Shown: positions 11,921 to 20,623 of the stretch, in pieces
How the letters are laid out: each line of letters begins with the position of its first letter
Position numbering within the stretch: position 1 is the stretch's first letter
Origin: a virus
IMG/VR virus record: IMGVR_UViG_3300030104_001706
Coordinates: 1 to 33,818 of that record
DNA: 33,818 nucleotides
Reading direction: 5' to 3' (one strand)
The notes under the pieces: generated by a model
The model's input: the letters and a program-made list of their open reading frames with translations, nothing else
Databases searched by the model: none
What the model was told of the DNA's origin: nothing
Translations under genes and position numbers: made by a program

Positions 11921-12972
11921 AAGAAACAGAATATAAGCCAACATTTAGAACAGAACAAATATGTGGCATATATGATTTAGTACCTGAAAAAAAACTTAAA
12001 AAGGAATTTGATTTTAATATTGATTTAAATTTTGATTGGCAAGTTGGTTTAATTGTAGGAACATCTGGTAGTGGTAAAACAAGCCTAGCTAAACAATTAT
12101 TTAAAGATAATTATATTAGGTCTTTTAAATGGGATAATAATTCAGCATTTATAAATGAATTTCCAAAAAATATATCCATAAAAGAAATTTCAAAATGTTT
12201 AGCAAGTGTTGGTTTTGCTAGTCCACCTTTGTGGTTATTACCTTATTCAGCATTATCAACAGGACAACAATTTAGAGTGGATATAGTAAGGGCATTATTA
12301 CAAAATAAAGATATGGTATGCTTTGATGAATTTACTTCTGTTGTGGATAGAGATGTAGCTAAAATTGGTAGTCATTGTGTTCAAAAATTTATTAGGAAAA
12401 CAAAAAAACAATTTGTAGCCGTTTCATGTCATTATGATATTGTTGATTGGTTGCAACCTGATTGGATATTTGATGTAAATACAAATAAATTAACTAGGGG
12501 GTCAGCCAAGCGACCAGAAATTGACTTCAAAATATATCCAACAAGCGTTAACTCATGGGGAATGTTTAGAAACTATCATTATTTGAATACTAATATACAC
12601 CGTGCATCAAAATGTTTTATTGGATATATATGGAATAAACCTGTTGCATTTGGGGCAGTTTTACAATTTCCACATCCACATATAAAAAAAGCTAAAAGAG
12701 AACATAGAATAGTTACTTTGCCAGATTATCAAGGCATAGGATTAGGTAATAGGATAAGTGAATTTTGTGGTAAATATTTTACTAAATTGGGTTATAAATA
12801 TTATTCAGTAACATCACAACCATCAATGATATATTCAAGAAATAGGAGTAAAAATTGGGTAATAAAAAGAAAATTATCTCATATTAAAGGCGACAATTCT
12901 AATTTAACAAAACATTTTAAAAAATCAGCAAGTAACCGAAGATTGACAGCTACCTTTTTATATATTAATTAA
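11899..12972 (+). CDS. ABC-type ATPase fused to a Mom-like GNAT domain
   Basis: A 357-residue two-domain protein. The N-terminal ATPase has Walker A G54-TSGSGKT61, an ABC signature 'LSTGQ' (119-123), Walker B 'VCFDE' (140-144) and an H-loop His178. The C-terminal GNAT-like domain (about 205-357) begins with 'WGMFRNYHYLN', reminiscent of the HHYSG of phage Mu Mom, and has an acyl-CoA loop region at R270...'YQGIGLG' (277-283). Mom makes a carbamoylmethyl-type adenine modification that blocks restriction. I infer a DNA modification enzyme; an ordinary acetyltransferase is the alternative. The start is TTG, supported by GAGG 6 bases upstream. Confidence 0.72.
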   Translation: MSSVKFLKETEYKPTFRTEQICGIYDLVPEKKLKKEFDFNIDLNFDWQVGLIVGTSGSGKTSLAKQLFKDNYIRSFKWDNNSAFINEFPKNISIKEISKCLASVGFASPPLWLLPYSALSTGQQFRVDIVRALLQNKDMVCFDEFTSVVDRDVAKIGSHCVQKFIRKTKKQFVAVSCHYDIVDWLQPDWIFDVNTNKLTRGSAKRPEIDFKIYPTSVNSWGMFRNYHYLNTNIHRASKCFIGYIWNKPVAFGAVLQFPHPHIKKAKREHRIVTLPDYQGIGLGNRISEFCGKYFTKLGYKYYSVTSQPSMIYSRNRSKNWVIKRKLSHIKGDNSNLTKHFKKSASNRRLTATFLYIN

Positions 12973-12987
12973 CACAAAAAGGACATA

Positions 12988-13329
12988 ATGGCACGACCAC
13001 TTAAAAAAGTAGATAGCGAAGCAATAAAGAAATTAGCACAATTACATTGCACTTATGAAGAAATTGCAGAATTTTGTGAGGTTTCAACAAAGACATTACA
13101 AAGGAATTATGTCCACCTAATAAAAAAGGGGCGTGAGATGGGCAGAATTAGTTTAAGACGTGCTCAATTTGAGAAAGCATTAGGTGGTAATGTAGCTATG
13201 CAAATATGGTTAGGAAAGCAACATTTAGACCAAAAAGATAAAATTGAACAAACTAATTTTAATGAACCATTACCATTAATAATTGATGCAAAAGCAGAAG
13301 AAATAAAAGATGGCAAAAAGAAAAGGTAA
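12988..13329 (+). CDS. terS: Terminase small subunit
   Basis: A 113-residue protein. An N-terminal helix-turn-helix ('CTYEEIAEFCEVSTKTLQRN', residues about 20-39) is followed by 'GRISLRRAQFEKALGGNVAM' and 'QIWLGKQHLDQKD', the typical small-terminase core that recognises the packaging site and forms a ring. Large terminase is 2 kb downstream, separated by short genes. The last 20 bases overlap the next gene. Confidence 0.88.
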   Translation: MARPLKKVDSEAIKKLAQLHCTYEEIAEFCEVSTKTLQRNYVHLIKKGREMGRISLRRAQFEKALGGNVAMQIWLGKQHLDQKDKIEQTNFNEPLPLIIDAKAEEIKDGKKKR

Positions 13330-13456
13330 TCTTTATGGTAGGGTTGAGCATGAGCCTGTATTTCATAAAACAAATATTGGTCGTAATCCTAGCAAAGCAA
13401 AAATGAATAAACATAAAAGGCGTTCATTTAAGAAATATAGAGGTCAAGGTAAATGA
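13310..13456 (+). CDS. Small basic conserved protein (48 aa)
   Basis: The ORF starts MAKRKGNLYGRVEHEPVFHK and continues 'TNIGRNPSKAKMNKHKRRSF' to 'KKYRGQGK'. It overlaps terS by 20 bp and the next gene by 4 bp (ATGA). From memory, short proteins with 'PVFHKT.IG' and 'NKHKRRS.KKYRGQG' are frequent next to terminase genes in marine phages. It is probably nucleic acid-binding. The function is unknown. Confidence 0.7.
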   Translation: MAKRKGNLYGRVEHEPVFHKTNIGRNPSKAKMNKHKRRSFKKYRGQGK

Positions 13457-13659
13457 ATAAAAGGTCTATGTTTTATTCAAATGGAGAATTTATACCTTAT
13501 CAAATGCCACAGGATTATAGACAATCAACAGGCAGAGGTTCATGTGGAAATTGCGGTATGTTTTCACAAAGAAATATGTTTTGCGGTATTTATAGGACAA
13601 GAGGTGTTAGAGATACCTATGTATGCAATAAATGGAGACAAAGACATTTTAAAAGATAA
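13453..13659 (+). CDS. Four-cysteine zinc-binding-like protein
   Basis: A 68-residue protein. Cys31, Cys34, Cys44 and Cys58 ('SCGNCGMF', 'MFCGIY', 'YVCNKW') form a plausible zinc or iron-sulfur site, and the protein is Arg-rich. The start overlaps the previous stop by 4 bp, so this frame is preferred to a competing open frame at 13481-13681. The role is unknown. Small Cys4 proteins near terminase genes may bind DNA. Confidence 0.6.
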   Translation: MNKRSMFYSNGEFIPYQMPQDYRQSTGRGSCGNCGMFSQRNMFCGIYRTRGVRDTYVCNKWRQRHFKR

Positions 13660-13868
13660 TGGATTTAATTTTGTTAAATGATGGTTTGTATAGTTTAGTT
13701 TCTGTTACTAAACAAATGATGGAAGGTATTGAAATTATGTCAGATATAAATTGTTTTGATTTATGTGATATTTTAAGATTACATTTAACAATTTATTATG
13801 AAGCCCCTTATAATGTGCATGTAATGAAAGATGGTAGTGGCGATTTTTATGGGTGTATTTGTAAATAA
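13659..13868 (+). CDS. Hypothetical protein (69 aa)
   Basis: A 69-residue, mildly hydrophobic protein starting MDLILLNDGLYSLVSVTKQM, with 'CFDLCDILRLHL' and 'CICK' at the end. It starts in the stop of the previous gene (TAATG). No family is recognised. Confidence 0.55.
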   Translation: MDLILLNDGLYSLVSVTKQMMEGIEIMSDINCFDLCDILRLHLTIYYEAPYNVHVMKDGSGDFYGCICK

Positions 13869-13887
13869 TATATGGTAATTACAATGC

Positions 13888-14166
13888 ATGGCAAAATACA
13901 GAGGCAGAACAGTTAAATTAAATAAACCTTTTAGAACATTAGGACAAAGAAAGAAATTTGCTGTTTATGTTAAAAATAGAGCAACAGGCAACATTAAAAA
14001 AGTTCGTTTTGGTGACCCAAATATGTCAATAAAAAAAAATAATCCAGCAAGGCAAAGATCATTTTTAGCTAGGCATGGTGCTATATTGAAAAAGGTATCA
14101 GGGCAAAAAAGTTTGAAACCTGTTTATTGGGCGATTAAATCTTGGAGAAAGGGGTTTAAAATATAA
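13888..14166 (+). CDS. Conserved basic phage protein ('KFAVYV...GDPNM' type)
   Basis: A 92-residue basic protein with 'KKFAVYVKNRATGNIKKVRF', 'GDPNMSIKKNNPARQRSFLA', 'RHGAI' and 'YWAIKSW'. From memory, a widespread phage family shares the 'FGDPNM.IK...AR..SF.ARH' core and normally has Cys after 'RH' and in 'YWSC'. Here those positions are not Cys, suggesting loss of a metal site. The role in that family is unknown, possibly head assembly. It overlaps the next gene by 1 bp. Confidence 0.7.
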   Translation: MAKYRGRTVKLNKPFRTLGQRKKFAVYVKNRATGNIKKVRFGDPNMSIKKNNPARQRSFLARHGAILKKVSGQKSLKPVYWAIKSWRKGFKI

Positions 14167-14579
14167 TGGCATTAAAAATATCAGAAGAAGCAAAAGTATC
14201 TATGCCAATGAAAACAGTTGCTAGTTTAATTGTAATAGTTGCATTAGGAACAATGGGTTATTTTCAAATGGTTGAAAGATTAAATATTACAGATACAAGA
14301 TTACAATTAATGGAAAAAGATTTAGAAGAAAATACAGAATTTAGAATTAAATGGCCAAGAGGACAATTAGGTTCATTACCAGCAGATTCAGAACAATTTA
14401 TGATGATAGAGGATTTATATAAAACCACAGATAAATTAAATAAGCATATTGAGGAAATGGCATTAAATAAAGTTAATATAGAATTTTTAAGAAAGCAAAT
14501 GGATAAGGTTTTAGAAGATATAGAAAAGTTAAAAGATGCTAATAGAGAAATTAAATATACAAATGGTAATTCACAATGA
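14166..14579 (+). CDS. Membrane-anchored coiled-coil protein
   Basis: A 137-residue protein with one membrane span at residues about 16-34 ('KTVASLIVIVALGTMGYF'), then a helix, 'FRIKWPRGQLGSLPADSEQF', and a long coiled coil (about 84-130). The 'WPRG..G.LPAD' element recurs, from memory, in similar marine phage proteins. The topology suggests a short cytoplasmic end and a long exposed stalk. The function is unknown. It is joined to the next gene by a 4-bp overlap. Confidence 0.65.
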   Translation: MALKISEEAKVSMPMKTVASLIVIVALGTMGYFQMVERLNITDTRLQLMEKDLEENTEFRIKWPRGQLGSLPADSEQFMMIEDLYKTTDKLNKHIEEMALNKVNIEFLRKQMDKVLEDIEKLKDANREIKYTNGNSQ

Positions 14580-14785
14580 TTGAATCAGTTATAGCATTAT
14601 TAATGTTTGTTAATGGAGAAATTAAAGAGCATAGAATACAAGATAATATGGCTATGTGTTTAAGAGGTAAGCGTGAAGCTGAAAGAATTTATAGTGAAAC
14701 AGTAACTTATAAATGCTATCGTGGTAAAGCTGAAACAGAAATTTATATGGGGGAAAAGTCTATTAAAGCTTTAATATTAAAATGA
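14576..14785 (+). CDS. Hypothetical small protein, possibly secreted
   Basis: A 69-residue protein. The hydrophobic start 'MIESVIALLMFVNGEI' could be a weak signal or anchor. 'MAMCLRGKREAERIYSE' and 'TYKCYRGKAETEIY' place two Cys that could pair. Its ATG and stop overlap both neighbours by 4 bp. No named family. Confidence 0.6.
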   Translation: MIESVIALLMFVNGEIKEHRIQDNMAMCLRGKREAERIYSETVTYKCYRGKAETEIYMGEKSIKALILK

Positions 14786-15006
14786 ACAAAGTTGATGTAA
14801 TTAGAGTATTGGCAGAAGATAAAACATTTGAAAATGAGATTAAGCATAAAGGTGATAATGATTTAGATGTTAAGATTAAAATTTTAGAAAAAGAGGTTGA
14901 TACATTAAAGGCTATAATTAATTTAAAAGAAATAGAATTATCCTCAAAAGATGATAAAATAAAAAAATTAAAAAAGGAAGCAAAGGATATGCTATTATAT
15001 CCGTAA
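14782..15006 (+). CDS. Small coiled-coil protein
   Basis: A 74-residue, almost entirely charged helical protein with heptad-like Ile/Leu spacing ('VKIKILEKEVDTLKAIINLK', then 'EIELSSKDDKIKKLKKEAKD'). It overlaps the previous gene by 4 bp. The function is unknown. It probably oligomerises. Confidence 0.6.
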   Translation: MNKVDVIRVLAEDKTFENEIKHKGDNDLDVKIKILEKEVDTLKAIINLKEIELSSKDDKIKKLKKEAKDMLLYP

Positions 15007-15021
15007 TTATGAGTATTAAAA

Positions 15022-15126
15022 ATGATAGACTGGATAGTAGAAAAGATAGGCAAAGTTGCAAGGTCAATTTTTCATTGGTCTTGGAGAGTCCAAGTGCATC
15101 GAAAATATTACAAAAAAAGGAAATAG
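15022..15126 (+). CDS. 34-residue amphipathic peptide
   Basis: The ORF starts MIDWIVEKIGKVARSIFHWS and ends 'WRVQVHRKYYKKRK', directly abutting the ATG of the next gene. A Trp-rich amphipathic helix with a basic tail suggests membrane-surface binding. A competing frame starting at 15010 gives a less protein-like sequence. There is no strong ribosome binding site. Confidence 0.45.
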   Translation: MIDWIVEKIGKVARSIFHWSWRVQVHRKYYKKRK

Positions 15127-15348
15127 ATGAAATGGATTTTACTATACCAAGTATGCTCATTAGTTAATAATTTTTGTTATCCACCATTAACAGATAGAGA
15201 ATTATTAAGTTATTCAGAATGTGTAGCCAAAGGTGCAGAAAAAACTATTACATTAGTACAAAAAGCACCTAAAGAATTTGACGAACAAAAATATATAGTT
15301 AAATATTGGTGCTTAAGTGAAAATAACATTAACAAAACCCCAACATAA
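15127..15348 (+). CDS. Small cysteine-containing protein before the large terminase
   Basis: A 73-residue protein. A short hydrophobic start (MKWILLYQVCSLVNNFCYPP) is followed by 'YSECVAKGAEKT' and 'YIVKYWCLSE', giving four Cys. From memory, marine phages often carry short proteins with this arrangement. Export through the hydrophobic start is possible. Its last 32 bases overlap the large terminase gene. Confidence 0.6.
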   Translation: MKWILLYQVCSLVNNFCYPPLTDRELLSYSECVAKGAEKTITLVQKAPKEFDEQKYIVKYWCLSENNINKTPT

Positions 15349-16552
15349 AGTTTCAAAGAGTAATAAAAGATTTAGGGTATTAGTATCAGGCAGAAGATTT
15401 GGTAAAACCTATTTATGTATTACTGAAATGATGAAATATGCAACCCAAGTTCGAAAAAATATATGGTATGTTGCACCAACATTTAAAATGGCTAGAGAAA
15501 TTGTATGGTCTAAATTAAAACAAATGTTAGCAAGTTTTAATTGGATTGAATCTATTAATGAAACTAATTTATCAATTAGGATTAAAAGAACAGGAAGTAT
15601 TATATCCTTAAAAGGTTGTGAAAATTATGATGCTCTGCGTGGAGTAGGTATTGATTTTTTAATATTAGATGAGTTTGCTGATATTGATGAAAAGGCTTGG
15701 ACAGAAGTATTAAGGGCATCTATTGCTGACACAATGGGAGATGTTTTAATGTGTGGTTCTCCAAAAGGCTTTGGTAATTGGTCATACCGTATGTATGAAA
15801 AAGGAAAAAGGGATAATGAATGGGATAGTTTTCAATTTACTACATTACAAGGTGGAATGGTATCATCAAATGAAATAGAACAAGCAAAACAAGATATTGA
15901 TATAAGAACATTTAGACAAGAATTTGAGGGTAGTTTTGAAAATTATGCTGGTGCTGTTTATTATAATTTTCATGCTGTTGATAATGTTAAATCAAAAAAT
16001 ATAGATTGGTCTAAACCTTTACATATAGGATTGGATTTTAACGTTGACCCAATGAGTGCTTGTGTGGCTCAATTAGAAAAAGATACAATTCATTTTGTTG
16101 ATGAAATAGTTATTTATTCAAGTAATACAGATGAAATGGTTGAGGAAATACGAAACAGATATGGAACAAAACAAAAAATATTTGTTTATCCTGACCCAGC
16201 TTGTAGGCAAAGAAAAACCTCAGCTGGTGGTAAAACTGATTTAACAATATTACAAAATGCAGGTTTCAATGTGAAATGTAAATTAAAACATAGTCCAATA
16301 AGAGATAGAATCAATGCAGTAAATTCAAGATTAAAGTCGGCAGATGGAAAGCGTTATATTTTTATCTCGCCATCTTGCAAAATTATGATAAAAGGTTTAC
16401 AAAGACAAATATACAAGGAAAATACAAATATTCCTGATAAAGAAGAAGGCTACGACCATATGAATGACAGCATTGGATATTTAATTGAAATTGTAAAACC
16501 ACTGATAGCACAAAATATACCATATAAACCAATAAGATGGACACATAGATAA
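15317..16552 (+). CDS. terL: Terminase large subunit
   Basis: A 411-residue packaging motor. The ATPase has Walker A 'SGRRFGKT' (24-31) and Walker B 'LILDE' (115-119), with the coupling motif 'CGSPKG' (146-151). The RNase H-like nuclease domain has D240 in 'LHIGLDFNVDP', D293 in 'VYPDP' and D384 in 'DHMNDSIGYL'. Length is typical. The start is GTG at 15317, overlapping the previous gene by 32 bp. It acts with the small subunit at 12988 and the portal that follows 1 bp later. Confidence 0.95.
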   Translation: MKITLTKPQHKVSKSNKRFRVLVSGRRFGKTYLCITEMMKYATQVRKNIWYVAPTFKMAREIVWSKLKQMLASFNWIESINETNLSIRIKRTGSIISLKGCENYDALRGVGIDFLILDEFADIDEKAWTEVLRASIADTMGDVLMCGSPKGFGNWSYRMYEKGKRDNEWDSFQFTTLQGGMVSSNEIEQAKQDIDIRTFRQEFEGSFENYAGAVYYNFHAVDNVKSKNIDWSKPLHIGLDFNVDPMSACVAQLEKDTIHFVDEIVIYSSNTDEMVEEIRNRYGTKQKIFVYPDPACRQRKTSAGGKTDLTILQNAGFNVKCKLKHSPIRDRINAVNSRLKSADGKRYIFISPSCKIMIKGLQRQIYKENTNIPDKEEGYDHMNDSIGYLIEIVKPLIAQNIPYKPIRWTHR

Positions 16553-16553
16553 A

Positions 16554-17966
16554 ATGTACGCAAGAGATGAAGCATTAGATACGCATAAAGATTATAAAGA
16601 ATCTGTTAGCTTATGGGAATATTATATTCGTTCATATAATGGTGGTTACGATTATATGGTTGGTCAATATTTAAATAGATATAATTTAGAATTGGATAAT
16701 GAATTTAATCAAAGATTGGCTAATACACCTTGCGATAATCATTGTAAAAATATAATACAAATATATTCATCTTTTTTATTCAGAGTAAAACCATCAAGAA
16801 ATTTTGGTTTAATGGCAGAAGAACCTAGTTTAGAATCATTCTTAAAAGATGCTGACCTTGATGGAAATAGCTTTAATGCAGTAATAAAACAAGCACAAAA
16901 TTATGCATCTATTTATGGACATAGTTTTTTAATTTTAGATAAACCAAAGGTAACAACAAATACACAAGCAGAAGAAATTGAACAAGATATAAGACCATAT
17001 ATTTCAATTATTACTCCAGAAAATGTTTTGGATTGGAATTTTAAAAGAGAAGTAAATGGTAAATATACTTTGGATTATTTAAAAATTAGAGAAGAGGTTG
17101 ATAAGAATGGTGGAACATATATGCGTGTTTGGTATTTAGACAGAGTAGATACCTTATATATGAAAGATGATAGAACTGAACCAACCGTAATAGATACTGC
17201 CGATAATCTGATTGGCAAAATACCAGCAGTTATTTTATACAATGCAAAGTCACATAAACGAGGCATTGGTCAGTCAGACCTTCAAGATATAGCTGATTTG
17301 CAAAAAAGTATTTATAATGAATTTTCAGAAATAGAACAATTAATTAGATTAACTAACCACCCATCATTAGTAAAAACTCCAAGTGTAAATGCAAGTGCTG
17401 GTGCTGGTGCAGTTATAGAAATGCCTGATGAAATGGAACCAAATTTAAAACCATATTTATTACAACCATCTGGACAAAATTTAGCACAATTAATGGATTC
17501 AATTAATCATAAAGTTGAAGCAATAAATAGATTGGCACATACAGGAGCCATAAGAACAACAAGAAATCAAATTAATTCAGGAATAGCATTACAAACTGAA
17601 TTTGAATTATTAAATGCAAGATTATCAGAAAAAGCAGATAATTTACAAATAGCAGAAGAACAATTATTTAAATTATATAGTTTATTTCAAAATACAGAAT
17701 TTGATGGAGAAATTAATTATCCTGATACATTTAACATTAGAGATTATGCATCTGATTTAGCTTTTTATCAACAAGCAAAAGCTATTAATATTGAATCTCC
17801 AACATTGCAAAAAGAAATTGATAAAGAAATTGCTAGGTCAGTTGTTGATGATGATGAAAAATTAAATGTTATATTTGATGAAATTGAGCAACAAAAAGAA
17901 TTAGGTCAATTTACACAAGACGAAGTACAACAACCTGATGAGGAAGTGGAAGAAGAAGAAATTTAA
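16554..17966 (+). CDS. Portal protein
   Basis: A 470-residue protein between the large terminase and the minor head protein. The N-terminal part has 'WEYYIRSYNGGYDYM' and 'CDNHCKNIIQIYSSFLFR'. The middle has 'IGQSDLQDIADLQKSIYNEF' and the helical crown/barrel segments. The C-terminus is acidic ('DEEVEEEEI'). Size and position match SPP1/HK97-type portals, the dodecameric ring through which DNA enters. The family call rests on position plus general pattern. Confidence 0.88.
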   Translation: MYARDEALDTHKDYKESVSLWEYYIRSYNGGYDYMVGQYLNRYNLELDNEFNQRLANTPCDNHCKNIIQIYSSFLFRVKPSRNFGLMAEEPSLESFLKDADLDGNSFNAVIKQAQNYASIYGHSFLILDKPKVTTNTQAEEIEQDIRPYISIITPENVLDWNFKREVNGKYTLDYLKIREEVDKNGGTYMRVWYLDRVDTLYMKDDRTEPTVIDTADNLIGKIPAVILYNAKSHKRGIGQSDLQDIADLQKSIYNEFSEIEQLIRLTNHPSLVKTPSVNASAGAGAVIEMPDEMEPNLKPYLLQPSGQNLAQLMDSINHKVEAINRLAHTGAIRTTRNQINSGIALQTEFELLNARLSEKADNLQIAEEQLFKLYSLFQNTEFDGEINYPDTFNIRDYASDLAFYQQAKAINIESPTLQKEIDKEIARSVVDDDEKLNVIFDEIEQQKELGQFTQDEVQQPDEEVEEEEI

Positions 17967-17969
17967 TGA

Positions 17970-19004
17970 ATGCCGAATATAGTAGAAGATACAGCAATAT
18001 ACAGAATAAGAGCAATTGAAATTGCAGAATCAGAATATTACGAAACCTTAATAAGAACATTAAATAAAATTGAACGAGATATTGTAGCATTAGCTGGAAA
18101 AGAACTTCCGTTAGATGATGATTTTAAATTATATAATCTTAAATCAGCAATTGCAGTACAACCACTAATAAGACAAACATTAGAAAAAGAATATTTAAGA
18201 TGGTCAGATTCAGTTGTTAGACAAGGTTTCAATAAACAAGCAAAAAGAATAGAAAAAGCATTTAAAAAAATAGGTAATATTCCTATTGCTTTTCAACAAT
18301 TAACACAATCAGATTTAACCTTAATACAAAATTTAAAAAGACAAACATTTACACAATTTAAAGATGTATCAAATACAATGACAAGGCGATTATCTGAAAA
18401 AATATATCAATATACATTGGTTGGTGCTGACCCTGTTGATTTAGAAAAAGAATTAAGACAAACAATTAATGGTATATATGCAAGTGCAGATGATTCAAAA
18501 ATACAAGATTTAATTGATAATATTCAATCAGATGAAATTAAATTAAGAAAAATAGATAAAAGAAAAAATAAGACACAAGCAACACAATTAAGACAAAAAT
18601 TAGACAAAAACATACAAACTTTACAATCAAAATTTGCAAGTGATAGGACAGGGGAAAATATGAAACGTTATGCTGGGCAAATATTAAATGATTCATTAAG
18701 AGAATTTGATGCAACCCTTAATTTAGCTAAATCAGAAGAAGCTGGATTAACATATGCCGTTTATTTAGGAAATGTGATACCAACAACAAGACCTCATTGT
18801 AGGCTTGTCAGAAATGGAAAATATGATAAGAGAAAAGGTGGATTATTTACGAAAGATGAAGTTAGAAAACTATGGCAAAGAAGTTGGAAAGGCAAAAAAG
18901 CTGGAGACCCTTTTATTGTCAGAGGTGGTTATAACTGTCGTCATCAATGGAGTTTCGTCAATCCTGATTGGTATGACGCAAACGGAAACATAAAAATAGA
19001 ATAG
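17970..19004 (+). CDS. Minor head protein (phage Mu F-like)
   Basis: A 344-residue protein. A long helical N-terminal part leads to the conserved C-terminal domain of Mu gpF-type head morphogenesis proteins: 'TRPHCRLVRNGKYDKR' near residue 275, then 'KAGDPFIVRGGYNCRHQWSF' (about 310-329), whose Cys and His residues probably bind zinc. It starts 3 bp after the portal stop, the usual order, and likely helps head assembly or DNA ejection. Confidence 0.85.
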   Translation: MPNIVEDTAIYRIRAIEIAESEYYETLIRTLNKIERDIVALAGKELPLDDDFKLYNLKSAIAVQPLIRQTLEKEYLRWSDSVVRQGFNKQAKRIEKAFKKIGNIPIAFQQLTQSDLTLIQNLKRQTFTQFKDVSNTMTRRLSEKIYQYTLVGADPVDLEKELRQTINGIYASADDSKIQDLIDNIQSDEIKLRKIDKRKNKTQATQLRQKLDKNIQTLQSKFASDRTGENMKRYAGQILNDSLREFDATLNLAKSEEAGLTYAVYLGNVIPTTRPHCRLVRNGKYDKRKGGLFTKDEVRKLWQRSWKGKKAGDPFIVRGGYNCRHQWSFVNPDWYDANGNIKIE

Positions 19005-19012
19005 GAGTTAAA

Positions 19013-19720
19013 ATGTCCGAAGAAACAAAGGTTGTTGAACCTCAAAACCAACAAACAGAAACAAACGAAAATACAGAAGTAAAAGTTGAAAAAGCAAAGG
19101 AAATGACTTTTACACAAGAACAATTAGATAATATTATAAAATCTAGATTGGAGTCAGAAAAAGCTAAACATCAAAGACAATTAGATGATGTCAAAAAGCA
19201 AGAAGAAGATGTTGCTAAACAAAAACAAATCCAAGATGCAAAAACAAAAGCTGACCTTGAAAAGCTAATGCAAGAAAGAATAGCTGAAAAGGAACAAGAA
19301 ATTAATAAATATAAAAGTGAAATTAAAAAGGAAAGGGTTGATAATACTATATTATCTGTTGCATCAAGAAATAAAGCTATAAGCCCAAGCCAAGTAGTTT
19401 CATTGTTAAAAAACCAAGTAAGATTAACAGATGATAATAAGGTAGAAGTACTTGATAATAATGGAAATATTAGGTATAACCAAAAAGGAGAACTATTAAC
19501 GGTTGAAGAACAAGTTAAGGAGTTTATAGATGCTAACCCACATTTCCGTCAAGGGTCTTTGTCTGGTACAGGAAGCCAGAGCAGTGTCGAGGGAAAAGCT
19601 GTAAAACCTTTTAACATCAGTGATTTAGATATGAGTAAGGCAGAGGATAGACAGAAGTATTCTGAATATAGAAAACTTCGTGATTCAAAACCTACTCAAA
19701 TTAATTTAACAAATAAATAA
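19013..19720 (+). CDS. Capsid scaffolding protein
   Basis: A 235-residue protein. An acidic, disordered N-terminus (Glu/Gln/Asn/Thr) is followed by a long coiled coil ('FTQEQLDNIIKSRLESEKAK' onward to about residue 110) and a C-terminal part with 'LTVEEQVKEFIDANPHFRQG'. Composition, length and location just ahead of the capsid gene are those of scaffold (DUF4355-like) proteins. No protease motif is seen, so head maturation may be protease-independent or host-assisted. Confidence 0.85.
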   Translation: MSEETKVVEPQNQQTETNENTEVKVEKAKEMTFTQEQLDNIIKSRLESEKAKHQRQLDDVKKQEEDVAKQKQIQDAKTKADLEKLMQERIAEKEQEINKYKSEIKKERVDNTILSVASRNKAISPSQVVSLLKNQVRLTDDNKVEVLDNNGNIRYNQKGELLTVEEQVKEFIDANPHFRQGSLSGTGSQSSVEGKAVKPFNISDLDMSKAEDRQKYSEYRKLRDSKPTQINLTNK

Positions 19721-19738
19721 ATATAGAGGACAAATAAA

Positions 19739-20584
19739 ATGGCAAACGAAAGCACAAGTTCAACGCTCTCCGAATTATACACGGAAATCGTTGCAGAAGC
19801 ATTATTTGTAGCAAGTGAACAATCAATTATGAGACCACTTGTAAAAAATTATGCTATAACAGGTGGTGGAAAGTCAGTTGAAGTTCCAATTTACTCTGCA
19901 GTTTCGGCGGCGGCAGTATCAGAAGCAACTGATTTATCTAACACAGCAATCAATCCATCTTCAGTTACTATAACAGCATCAGAAGTTGGAATTATGACAA
20001 CATTAACGGATTTAGCAAGAAATTCTGCTCCAAGAAATGTTGCGGCTGACATCGGAAAACTTTTTGGTGAAGCGATTGCAAAAAAACAAGACCAAGACTT
20101 AACAGCATTATTTGATGGTTTTAGTACAGCAGTAGGTTCAGGCTCAACAGCTTTAACTGCCGCATTAGTATTTCAATCAATTGCAAATGTTAGAAATGCT
20201 GGAGTATCAATGGACGGAGTATCAACAGTTATACACCCAATGGTAGCTTATGACCTTAAAGCAAATTTAACTAATACTTTTGCAAATGCTAGTTCTAATG
20301 ATATAGCAAATGAGGCATTAAGAAATGGATTTGTTGGCAGATTAGGTGGAGTTCCAATCTATGAAACAACAAACATTGCTAACGATGGAACTACTGGAGA
20401 TTACAAACAAGGTGTATTCCACAGAGATGCTTTAGCAATGGCTATGATGCAAGATTTGAAAATTGAAACTCAAAGAGATGCATCTTTAAGAGCAGATGAA
20501 ATTGTAGCAACAGCAGTATATGGTGTCGGAGAATTAAACGATACTTATGGTGTTGAATTACATTCTGATTCATCAATTCAATAA
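19739..20584 (+). CDS. Major capsid protein (HK97 fold)
   Basis: A 281-residue protein. It shows the compact HK97-fold pattern: an N-terminal arm with 'LYTEIVAEALFVA', an E-loop region 'GGGKSVEVPIYSAVSAAAVS', the spine helix 'AADIGKLFGEAIAKKQDQDL', and P/A-domain strands ('VSTVIHPMVAYDLK', 'GRLGGVPIYETTNI'). The gene has more G+C-rich codons at its start than its neighbours, fitting high expression, and is followed at once by a strong hairpin (20598-20623). Confidence 0.93.
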   Translation: MANESTSSTLSELYTEIVAEALFVASEQSIMRPLVKNYAITGGGKSVEVPIYSAVSAAAVSEATDLSNTAINPSSVTITASEVGIMTTLTDLARNSAPRNVAADIGKLFGEAIAKKQDQDLTALFDGFSTAVGSGSTALTAALVFQSIANVRNAGVSMDGVSTVIHPMVAYDLKANLTNTFANASSNDIANEALRNGFVGRLGGVPIYETTNIANDGTTGDYKQGVFHRDALAMAMMQDLKIETQRDASLRADEIVATAVYGVGELNDTYGVELHSDSSIQ

Positions 20585-20597
20585 TAATTGGATACTT

Positions 20598-20623
20598 TGT
20601 GAGGGTGGGAAACTGCCCTCACA
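20598..20623 (+). terminator. Hairpin after the capsid gene (terminator or processing site)
   Basis: TGTGAGGG (20598-20605) pairs with CCCTCACA (20616-20623), 8 bp with a TGGGAAACTG loop, followed by TTTAAT. It lies 14 bases past the capsid stop. Its likely job is partial termination or 3'-end stabilisation so that capsid mRNA exceeds the downstream neck and tail genes. Confidence 0.75.

Noticed and set aside
13481-13681. 66-residue frame overlapping the four-cysteine gene
   Set aside because: It is in another frame of the 13453-13659 gene, which has the ATGA coupling to its upstream neighbour and the more regular Cys pattern.
15010-15168. 52-residue frame starting MSIKNDRLDSRKDRQSCKVN
   Set aside because: It overlaps the 15022-15126 and 15127 genes, whose frames abut exactly and give more typical proteins.
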